The notes below the pieces were generated by a model. It was not told where the DNA came from, made no database searches, and worked only from the letters and a program-made list of their open reading frames with translations. Positions 15,301 through 27,300 of a DNA stretch of 64,000 bases are shown one piece after another. Position 1 is the first letter of the stretch, and each line of letters starts with the position of its first letter. The DNA comes from Sitta carolinensis (Eukaryota > Chordata > Aves > Passeriformes > Sittidae): positions 135,011,625 through 135,075,624 of the forward strand of contig CM063284.1 in NCBI GenBank assembly GCA_032173965.1. Direction: 5' to 3'. The position numbers were made by a program, and so were the translations under genes.

Positions 15301-18300
15301 TTACCTTTGGTTTTGCCTGTTGAATATCTGTAGAAAATATGGATACAATGCTTCTGGAAAGCAGTAACTCACGTCTCCTACTGAATTTCAGTTAGAACTT
15401 AAGATGGGGTTTGAAAATGCTTACTGGATCAAACCTTGATCAAAATTGTGTTAGTTGCAATTGAAATTCTGTCTTCTTGAAATGGTATTTGACTTAGACA
15501 CTCAGCAATCCAACTTTACTGAAGCTGTAACTTCTGGAGTGTCTCAGAATTCTATTTCTGTGTATGTGTGAAAATGTAGAGGTCACAAACAGTGATTGTC
15601 TCCTGGTTAGGTAAGCACCTATGTCAAATATTTCAATCTTGAAACCTTTTCCAGATGTTAAGTTCTTTATTTGATCTAGACTGGAGTCTACAACATTTCT
15701 GTATTAAAGTGAATATTGCAGTTTTAGAATGCACTGCTGTCTTAAGTTTTTGTATTCTTAATCATGTTCCTTCTATAAATTTGTTTCCATTCTCTACTGT
15801 ATACTTCAGTGTTTGGATGCTGGTGCAACATCTGCTTGTTGTGTCTTATTTTAAAATGTGTTATGAACATAATGCTGTATGACAAGCTGGATAATACTGG
15901 ATCAGCAGAGAGAAGAGAGCCTGAAACTTGTAGGTTTCTTGAATGAAACATTGCACAGAATGTGTAAAGATGTGCCATGCTAACAGTCTTCAGAATAAGA
16001 ATATTTTTTCCAGTATGTTTCTGGAAAGTCTGTCTCTATGATAATGAATTGGATATACAAGCTAGATGGTTATTAGGTTTTCACATTGTGTGTTGTCAGT
16101 TGAGAGATTGGATGTGTCACTAAGCATGTGTTGCTGTGCATTGCCACAGAATGTTTAAAAGGCTTTGCTCTTGTACTGGAGGATGAGTCTCTTCAATTCT
16201 AGCAGTCATGTGCTGTAGCAGAAGTGTTTCTGTTAATATGTTGTGGTTGGAGAAAAGGGCTCTGGTGTCTATTTACATAATCCAATGCTCTTAGCAGAGT
16301 TTGGTAACTTTAATTCTTGCTTTTGCAATTAAGCTGAGTGATATCGTACTGTCTCTCAACTTCATGCATTCGGGTATTTCGTGTTTTGCAGTATTTATTG
16401 TCAGTACTTAATGTATTTCTAATCTATTTATTACTTTTAAGTGGAAATTCAAAGATTTTGATGGCTTGGAGTTGTTCTGTAGTTGGAATCATGAATGTGC
16501 AATTGTAATTGTTGGCTGTTTCATGTATCTAATAGAGAGATCTGGGATGGTCCCTCTGCTAAGAGTTAAAGCAGAGCCATTTCGCTAAAAAACTTGTGCT
16601 TTTGAGATTCTTAATGGCTTTCAGCATACCTTTGAAAATCCTCAGGAAACCTTTGTGATGGAAAAATACTTCCTTTTTTTCCCCCCTCCCTTTCCCTAAG
16701 CTGTGACAGGAAACAAAGGATGATTTCTCAAATTAGACTTCCTTTCTTATGGAAATTTTCTCAGCCAAATAAGAAGTTTTCGACTCCGTGTTGTATTGAA
16801 CTACAGGAGATAGCCTTTTTTAACGTTTTAGTGTTTCTTGTACCTGTAAAGGGAAAAGGGATCAGATTTTAGCTGTAATCCCATGTTAGCTTCACCTGCA
16901 ATAATTTTTACGAAAACTTGCTTGTTCTAGAAGACAGAGTAGTAATTTTGTATAGAAGACAGTACCTGATTTCTTGGGTTTTTTATTTCAAGTGCATTCT
17001 AATTTCTTTACTCCTGAACTTGACACTTATTCATGTTGGAATCAACAGCAAGTTGTAAATAAACTGAGTAGTTATGTTCTCCCCACCTGTCCTGTTATCC
17101 TTCTGGGTTAACCTCTCTCTCTTAAGAGGGATGGAGCACAGGAAATTTATTTTCTACTAATGTAACCTCACTCAAAAAGCATGAATATTAAATGTAGGGA
17201 TTGTGGAGTTCAATGTCACGACTTTTCTGTTGCTCTGGACCAGGACATTGTTAGTGACTATGTGAAACAGAATAGTTCCATCTTATCCAGCTGCAAAAAC
17301 CTTCTTCCCCATCTGGTGTCGTTTTCCTACTGAAGTTGAGGGTTACTATGCTTACTGCCCTTTTTCAGTATTATTAAATCTTGTCATCTGATAACCTGAA
17401 ATTGGTTATGGCAGAAGGTGTAAACCAGGTTATTGGTTTGGAGTGGAAATAAGACGTACTGTAAGTTGTACCTTTATTTGCTGTCACTCTCCTTTTTCTC
17501 TGCTGCTACTTAAGTTTTGGGTTTTTTTTGGGACAGATTAATTTATTAGGACAACATTGTGAAGTAAAATTACTGAAAGGATTATGCACATTGATTGTGT
17601 AGAGTTCTTTGTCTTGGTTGTGAATTAACAACAATAATAACAAGATTATAATTCAGTGTAATTAGATACATTTTTGGTTGCTCTGTTGTCTATGTAAGAA
17701 ATAGGTGGATGCTCTTAGGTGTTTGCTGCTGCTCTGCACAGATGTCATGTGTGAGCTGGTGCTCCTCACTAGAATCTTTTATTGAGAATACTAATGGCAA
17801 GGCCTTCATTAATTGCAATAAGACATGAGATTCTGATTCCAGTGAACAGATTAGTGCTGTAATCCTCAAATGCATGAAAAAAATAAAAGGGCAGTTTATT
17901 AATCTTTAACTAAATGTTGCTGCTGGGGTCAGACTTCTCTTGTGGGTTTCTTTCTGTGGCTGAGGTGGAGATCTGTCACAAATGACAAGTTTTGCCACTT
18001 CCCTGAATGTGCTGTGTTTTGGTGCTGCTCAGGTTCTCCTGCCCTGCCTCTGCAGCAGATGCTGCCAGCTCATGGGGGCAGCTGCTGCAGGACTGAGCAG
18101 CCAAACACTGTCGGGGGTCTCATAATGTTACTTGTGCATTCACTCCTATTAAACTTTGCAGCTGTAGTTAAGTGAAAAAATGAGTTGTCAGATCGAACAG
18201 AATTTTGTTGCTCTCTCTTCTTTTGAGCAAATGTTCAGAATCCTTTTGAAAAGCTCTGGGAGAAGTAATGTTTAGTTAGAGAGAAGCTTGAAACTTCTAA

Positions 18301-21300
18301 GCAAATTGTTAGAATTGTTTAAGATTAAATGTTGCAGAAAAAAAAGGATTCAGTTGGTCAGATTTTTTTTTTTCTTCCTTCCCAGCTTTGGAGAAACCCA
18401 TAATGGTTCATGTTAGGGAGGAATTTTTTTTTTAATTTTTTTTTTTTCCTGAAGGGCAGGGAAAAGCTGACTGAGAAAGCAGGGTGTGGAAGAGTTAGTT
18501 GTATCACTAGCTTTTGCTTTCTGCCTTAATGGTTTTGTTTCCAGAGAAAGTATAAAATACTTTTGCTGCATATTCTCCATTCCTTTAAGATTTCCTAGAC
18601 TTGGCAGAGAAGGGGGTGATGTCTGTAGCTTGTCTTATATTTTGATATTGATTTTCATTTGAAAATCAATGTAATTTTCATTTTAAATAGTTTTAAGGTG
18701 TCTGGTTTTAGTTCTTGATTTAACCCTCAGTATTAGTTCATTTATTTTTTGAAAATAAAACCCAACCAAAAAAATCAAGCACATAAATAGTCATAAGGCT
18801 TATTATTGGACTTGTACACCATTTGACTACATATCTAGTCAAATCATTGTTACATATTTGAATTTCCTAATTCAGCTTCCATGTTCCAATGATTAAAATG
18901 TTTTTACTTGCCACCTTAATAGTTCTGATAAGTTAGGAAAGATTTACTTTTAGACGTGCCAGCTCCTAAAAAACGTTTTACTGAAAATAAAAACATTATG
19001 CATCAGAATGTTAGACGCTAATGCAAGGTGAGGGTGAGGTGTTCCAATACATAGTTTGCAGTAAAATACAAGTTTTGGTCCTGGCTTTCTCTGCTTAGCT
19101 GTTTTGACTTTTAGATCACAGTGCAACAGCCTGAGTGAACAATGGTTTAATGTTGTTCTGATGCTGCCCTGGCCTGTTTAATACTTTCATACAGAATTTG
19201 GAGCGTGGGTGATGTGGAGATTTTTTGATTGTTGTTGTTTGTTTTGAGGGATGTTGGGGGGGGGGGAAGGGCGGTGTTTCATTTAGGGTGAGGGGTAGCA
19301 AGACTGCAAGTGCTACTACAAGGAGATTCTTACAGGGTTGTCATGCTTTTTACTATTGCACATGCTTATTTAAATAAACATCCTTCCTTAAGGGAAAAAA
19401 TAAATCATGATTCCAAAAATACTTTCTTACTGGGACTAGCATTTAACCCATATATTAACATATTTCTATAAGCAAATTTAGCTTATAGAAAAAGGATTCA
19501 TTTTCTTCTTGTAGCTCACAAACTGATAAGATGCTAAGCTAACAGTTTCCAAATGCTTTAAAACCCCCCTTTTTTAAATAATATTTTAAATCTTCACTGG
19601 CCACTCTTCTAACTGCTTCTGGACTCAAAGAAATGACTGACGGCTTTGTATAAGGTTGTCAGCATAAGGAAGACAAACTATTAGTTAAATATTAAATGCA
19701 AACATTTTACCACTGAAATTGTTTATGAACAACTACCTTGTAACAGAATATTGCAAGCAGTTCTTGGGGATTATTTTTGTGTTCTTTCAGTATTATGTAT
19801 GAACAATTAAGTTCTGTATCTTTAAATATTTTCACCTTTTAACAAACTAGTGCTCTGCAACCACCCTTGAGCACAGGAAGCCTTCCCTTCCTCCTTGTAT
19901 TTCGTCATCATTTACGATACATCCCCCTGCTGAACACTCGCTCATTTGCTCCCTGCCTTGTCAGTCAAATGCGAGCGTCCAGCAAACTATCCTGTCACGG
20001 CATCGGCATCGTGGGGCTCTCTCTGCCTGTGCCTGGAACTGACAGCAGGTACAGAGAATGCTTTCAAACAGCCTCGAACCGTGTTTTTTGTTTCGTTTCT
20101 TTTTTTAGTCTCGTTTTATTTTTAGAAGGGAAATGTCTCGTCTCTGGCATGGGAAGAAGGGAAGAAAGCACCAGGCAGTTAATCGTAAATGCACTCTGGT
20201 AATTTTCAGTGTAGTATGTTCATGTCTGTTATTGCAGTCTTTAAATGTTGTGGTGCAGAGATGGTTTCTGGAAGTTTAAATTTTGAGTGTGTAAACAGGA
20301 TGCAAAGTCACAAATTTTGATTATCTTTGGAATATAACCTAGTTACTGGTATTCCTTTGGTATTAGATAAGAGAAACTACTTTGAGCATTAAGGGGTTTA
20401 GCAGTTTTAAGGTGGGATTTTTTCCTTCCTTTTCCCTTGGAGTAATGCATTTTTTCAAAAAAAAAAAAAAAAAAAATGTGCTTTATAGCTAAGTACCAAG
20501 AACAAGAGTTTGCATGGGCGTACAGTTAGAGAAGTGTAAATTTCCTAACTTACCATGACCTTTTCAGAAGTCAGTCACCCAGAAAAAGGTCTGATAATTA
20601 TTTTAAATTCATGGAACATGAGTCTGCTGTAGTCCCATTCTCATGTTTATAGTGAAGGGGAGGAAGCAAAAACACTGGCTTTGCAGTTTATTAGATTTTT
20701 GAAAGGAATTGGGGTTTTTTCAGTGTTGTTTTCCTCAAACAGACTTTTTGTTGTACTATTTAATATCTAGTAATAACTAAAGAAAAAGTTTTTGAGAGAG
20801 ACTTGCACAACAACATCTTGGGGATAGAGAAGTGATCTTCACAATATACTGCGCTTTTACCCACTGGTGACAGGACAGTCTAATTGTTAAGAATTATATC
20901 TTACTGGGATTTGAGGCATACTTCTTTCAAGGTGCTGTTGAGTTGGAGTTTAATTTTTTATTTATTAACAGGTTTTTATTCTTTATCTTTTCTATATTGT
21001 TTTGAACTTTATTTTTAGCCAGGATACTTGCAAAATATCAAATTGACTTGTTGCAATAAATGGTTCTATAAAATGTGTGTTCCTAAATAACAACACATTA
21101 AGTAATAGGCTCTTAACTTTTCTCTGTGGTAGTGGAGTAAAATGGAGATATAATACCACAATGAACTGAAATGTTATTCTAGCATACCCTGCAGCAGTGT
21201 AAAAAATATCTGAAGTTCAATTTGAAGTTGTGTTTTTTGACATGTATCTAGATACATAGATAAATAGATGAAACTCACACAGATACTTCAAAAAGTAGTA

Positions 21301-24300
21301 GTATCTCTTGTTATAATTGTTTCACTTAGGACCAATACTGAACTTTTGCCAGAGTCTTACTATGTTATAAAAACAATACTTATCAGCTTATAAATTTGAA
21401 CTATAGAAGACACTGTGAGAATAAGGATCGACTTTACTGTGAGGGAGGTAGACCACGGGTTATTTTAGCATGTAAAAAGTCAAATTGGAAAAAGAGGGTA
21501 CAGAGTATCTACAGATGGGGATATTTTTAAAATGTTGCCATGTCTAAGACAAGCTCTGTTCTTGAAGTTGGGTTTTTTCTTCACAATATGTTCATAAACC
21601 TATTTTACAGAAAGGAATGACTATTGGTATATTTATTTCTCTTATGCAAGAACAGTGGAAAGAGTATTAAGGAGACTGGCAGTATATAAAGTGTACAGGT
21701 TTCTGACTGAACCTCTCATTAGTGGTTGTTCTGAATTTTAATGGTGGCTCATCTGACATGAAATAACAGTTTCTGGGCTGAATGAAGTGATACAGTAAGA
21801 CAAAAAAAGCTATCTTGAAGCAACTAAATTGCCCTAGATTATTTACCTGAAAGGCCTTTGTTACTTTCCTGATGGTACTGTTAATTTGAGCTCAGTGTTG
21901 AAAGAGTTATGTACTTTCCCAGGGTAAGAAATCAAAGTTTTGGTGACTAATTGGTTTATTATGCTCCCCCTTTAAGAAGTCAGCCTCACACGTTTTAGTA
22001 AATGTTTGTTATTTACTGTGTCTCTTTATTTTATGGCATACAAGAGTATTGTAAGTTTCTAGAATGTAAAAAATGCAGGCAGTGGTTTGTCCTATTAAAG
22101 CATTTCAGACCAAAGACATCAGTGCAAAGGAAGAAAAGGTGGGTTGCTATCTTTGGGAATGTTTGTCTGCTTTGCACAGCTTGGATAGGCGCATAGCCAA
22201 AGGGGACAAAACCAGTGAAAACTGATCTTGGCATTTATGTGCTCAAGTTATTAGCATGCAAAGAGAATTAAAATGCTTGTTTTAATGGCTTGAATTGAGA
22301 ACTTGAACAACTTCTGATGTTTTGAGTTATTGGTTAACTTTATTTGGTGAGCTAATGCCTATACTTCTATGGCAATTATGAAGGTAGTATAATAGGGGCT
22401 TACATGTAAAATAAGAATTTAGTACTTCTGTGTGGATGTCAGAATTGCAAGATTGCATCAATTCAGTAATACTACTGAAATTTTTTTAATCAGTTTTCCA
22501 TATTAAGTTTTTAGAGTAATAGAGTGAACTAATTATATATTTTTAATAATAAAAAAGCAGAGTGAAATCCAGTACTTTCTTATACAGATCACTTAGCCTA
22601 GAGCCTTTCCTTGATGACAGATATTTGCATCTTGTCCTAGTTAATTTGGAGGGTTATGCATAATGTTTGTCCTTTTTATACGACTGGATGGTCCCAGGTG
22701 GGCCTCTTGGAACAAATCCAGAGAAGGGTCCTTAACTTGATGCAAGGGCTGTGTTTTGGTATTAGCTGGACACCTTTGCTGTGAAGACAGACAGAGAGTT
22801 GGGGATGTTCAGCCTGGAAGAGAGAAGGCTCTGGGGAGACCTTATTATGGCACCTTGCAGAACCTACAGGGGCTCTCTTGTAAGAGAGATGTAGGGGGAC
22901 TTTTCACAAAGGGCGTGTTGTGATAGGACAAAGGAATGGCCTTAATCTGGAGGAGGGAGTGGTCTAGATTAGCTACTATGAAGAAATTCTTCACTATGAG
23001 GGTGGTGAGGCACTGGCATGGATTTCTCAGAGAATTTGTGGAATTCTCATCCCTGCAAGTGTTCAAGGCCAGGCTGGATCTGGCTTTGAGTAACCTGGTA
23101 TAGTGGGAGGTTCCCTGCCCGTGATAGGGGGAGAGGAGTTTTGAGCTATATGATCTGTACAGTCAGTCCCAACCTGAACTATTCAATGGTTATAGTTCCT
23201 TATTGGGTTTTATATTGTTTGCATTTTTAATAGTTGTGAAATATTAGTCTACTTCAGCAAAGTCAAAGTAGAGTAGCGGAAGAGTTTTCAAAAAGGTTGA
23301 TTATAAGTTAAAGGAAAGCAAATGAGCAGTAAAGGCTTACATTTTTCCTGAAAGTTTTTAATGATCTGTGGAATCTGAAGTTGATCCTTAATTGACTTTT
23401 TTTCTGCTTCAAGTGAGAGACAAATGTTTTTGTGCTGTGATTCAGTTACTTCTAAGCCTGTTTAATGCTTTCTTGTCACACCTGAGAGTGTCTTTGCAGG
23501 GCAGTATCAGAACTGAGATGTAGTATTGCTCAGTCTGCCTTCTCCTGTGAGCTGGAGCTCAAGCACCATGTGCTGAGGTTTTAGCATCTGAACCGCTGAT
23601 TTCTCTGCTTGCAAGTGCTGAAACTCCCTTAAATAGTTTTGCAAGGGAGCTGGGTTTTATTGTTCATGTTGGTACAGATCTTTTTTTTATTTTAACAAAA
23701 TGGGTGAAGTTGTCTGGCCTGTCTCTTTAAGAAAGTAGTTTTCTTAAATCTAATTTTTAGTTCTTTGCACAGCATCCTAAACTGTTTAATGTTTTGCATG
23801 TTAAATTCAGTTATCTTACTGACATTATCGTACCTCTCCTATGAGTGTTTTCTCATATCTTGAAAAAAATGCCTTGTTATTAAGGTCTAAAGACTTAATG
23901 TAACACTTTGTGTGCTTCAAGCTTTGATTGCATTCCTTTCAAGTTCATTTATTCTGTTTATTGCAGATACTTCAGCTTATCTTCAGTATATGTTAATTAC
24001 AGCTTGGTATGGTTGCTATGGGCTTAAACCACTTTGAGGCAGATATTTAACATCCTGCTAAGCTGTGGGGACAATACTGGTCACAGGGAGAATGCTGCTG
24101 TCATGTGACCTACTCAGCATTTCTTGTCCCTGCTCTGGAAAATACCCTTGTGTGCACAACATTTTGAAGAGGGACAGCTTTAAAAATACTGAGAGAAAGA
24201 ACCATGGTGACAGCCAAACCAGGGAGCTGCTGTCATTCTATGGTCCTTCTCTGCATAAAATGGCCAGCTATCCTTCCTTTTCACCAGTAGAGTGACAGGG

Positions 24301-27300
24301 AGCTGAATTGACTGAAAACCACACAAAACAGAAAATTAATAGCTTTGCAACTACATGCTTTAAAAATTAATAAAATTAAATTAGTCTTAAAGTTTGGGGT
24401 TTTTTTCAAATGATACCTTAAAACCGTTTATCTGGTGTTGTACACCCCATGAATTAATGCATTTTTGTGATGTAATCAGTATGTCCCAGATACTCATATC
24501 TGATGTGATGGAGCAGAGTTCTTCTTCAATATTGCCTTGTCTCTAGCAGTCTAATATTTTTGGGAGGAAACTAAATTTGTCTGAAGAGTAGTTATTTTCT
24601 CTTGAAATATTTGTAGCAGCATTCAGTTCACATAGTTACCTTTTTATTGGAAGGTATTCTAAAGTAACTTTGTAAGTGGCCTAATAAAACTACATTGGTT
24701 TTTTTTTTCTTCAATTAAATACCCTGAAATATTTTTGTATCTCAAGAATTAATGTTCATGAAGTTTACATTTCACTCAAGTTTACACCTATATATTAATT
24801 TTCAAAATAAAATCGTTCAGATTGTGCTCTTTCTTAATACTTGCTTTTTAATTCCATATTCTGAGTTGGTAACAAGGTTATAGATAATTTATGTTTGAGA
24901 GCCATTTATGCCGTTAAGCTCTATCTGTTCTTAACTTCCAAAACCCCTGTTCAGCTCTGATAAGACCCTCCCATTCTCGATGGAGACAGTTTTGGCTACT
25001 AGTTAGCACTGAACATTTAGCTGTGTTTGTTTTGAGGGCAATAATGAAAGCTCCTCCCTGTTAGCAAACAGGCATGGGGGGGGGGGGGTGGCAGAGGGTT
25101 GTCATGTTTGTTAAACTGAGGAATCCCTCACTGGTGTAAAAAGCTTTGTTTACATCTGCTTATAGCAGGATTATATGACCAGTGGCTGAAGGGGCTGATC
25201 AAAATTAAAAACATTTAACTGTATTTTCATGTGTGTTGTTGAAGGACAAGGAATGTTCGTTTCATTTTTGGAATTTTGTCTTCAGTTTCATTCACTGCAA
25301 GTGGCCAGCATAGCTTGTAAAAGTTAGGTACTTCTGACATATTTTCAGAAAAACCAAACTTAGAAACATGAGTTTCTCCAAAAGAACAATCCTTGGCTTC
25401 TTGATTGTTTGAATCATTAGTATGCAAACCCTCGACTTACTGCATTAAATATTAAAACTGCTGGGTGTTTTGCTAAGTGGTTAACTTGCATATACATGGT
25501 GTGGAGAGTCAAAGGTTAAAGAGTCATGCCATGAGTCATAGAATTCATCCCATGTTTTTTCACCAGTGCTGCCAATATGAGTACAGCAGGTAGTATTAAA
25601 TCTCTGAGGATATATTCTGGTTTTTTTCAAATTTGGAATCACAGAATAAGCTGGAATAAGTTGGAAAAGGACCCACAAAGATCATCCAGTCCAACCTCTG
25701 GCCCTGCACAGCACCTTCTCCAAAAGTCACACCATGTGCCTTAGTGCATTATCCAAACATTTCTTGAACTCTGTCAGTCTTGGTGCTGTGACCGCTTCCC
25801 TGGGGAGCTGTTCCAGTGCCCAAACACCCTCTGATATCGCCTTTTTCCCATACCCAAGCTAAACTCCCCTGACACAGCTTCAGGCCATTCCCTTCAGTCT
25901 TGTCCCTGCTCACCACAGAGCAGAGATCAGTGTCTGCCCCTCCTCTTTCCCTCATGAGCAAGTTGTAACTGCAATGAGATCTCCCTTCAGTCTCCTCCAG
26001 GCTCAACAAACCAAGTGACCTCAGCCTCTCCTCACAGAGTTTCACCTCAAGGCAGTTCAGCATCTTTGTTTCCCTCTTTTGGACACTCTCTAATAGTTTT
26101 CTGTGTTTTTCTTGTAGCACTCAAAGCTGCCCCCAGCACTCGCTGTGAGGCTGCCCCAGTGCAGAGCAGAGCAGGACAATCCCCTCCCTTGCCTTGCTGG
26201 CAATTCTGTGCCTGATGCCCCCCAGGACAGGGCTGGCCCTCCTGGCTGCCAGGGCACTGCTGGCTCATGGTCAACTTGCCATCAGCCAGGACCCCAGGAC
26301 CCTTTCCATGGCACTGCTCTCCAGCATCTCATTCCCAGTCTGTGCATACACTCCTGGGTTGCACCATCCCAGGAGCAGAATCCAGCACTGTCCCTTGCTG
26401 AACTGCATGAGGTTGGTGATTCCCCAGTCCTTTGATTTGCTGAGGTCTCTCTGCAGGGCCTCCCTGCCTTCAAAGGAGTCAGCAGCTCCTCGCAGTGCTG
26501 TATCATCTGCAATAGATAGTTTCAAGTCCCTAAGCAGAACCCTTTTTGCCCTGAAGTACACTAAGAACCCAGGCTATACACGTTACTTGTTTTGCTCTAC
26601 TCCAACCAGTGCTCAGATTAACCGTAAGTGGTTTAGCTTTTTTTCTCTTCTCCTACATTCTTATTAAAGCAGAAAACAACTAGAGAGAGAACACAGCATC
26701 CTTCAGGAACATTTCCTGATCCTCAAAAAATAGCTTTGGTTATCCAGGAAACTGGATGCTGATATGGCATAGTAAAGAGAGCATAGTAAATAAAGCACAT
26801 AGCAAAGTCATACAAGTAGACCTTCACCTAATTACTTTAATGGAAGAATTTTATTGTAAAGAAGCGTTTTGTACTGAAAACTACCATCCAATATGGTTAA
26901 TATAATCTGCATCTCCCTTTAATTAATGAAATGTCCTGCTTTCTGGGTATTTCTCATACCTTATGAAAGACTACATTCTGTGTTTGGGAATCAAAGTTCG
27001 AAGTAGAATGAGGTAGAAGTAGGTCCTGGAATGATAGGAAAACAGACAGCTGATGGGGGGCAGGGAGTGGGGCAGGAGATAGAAGAAAGCAGTGGTTTAT
27101 TTAGCTTGGTGAAGTAGACTAGAAGATTAATAAGACTACAAGGAAGGAACACGATGAAATAACATAAGCAGACTACAAATGAAAAACAGGTTATAAGGAA
27201 AAATAAACTTCTAATGTTACTACTAACATTTCAAAACATGCTCTTGAGCCTAATAGTGACAAAATGCTGTCTGTTTGCAAGATATATCTCAATTCCTGAA

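Noticed and set aside
19867..20202. 111-codon + frame overlapping the short-isoform OXR1 start
   Set aside because: It is in a different frame from the MSRLW exon and its product is not recognised; it is open because of the CpG-rich leader sequence.
25749..26667. Several overlapping frames on both strands (up to 157 codons)
   Set aside because: They all lie in the antisense CR1 copy and are pieces or shadows of CR1 ORF2, not host genes.
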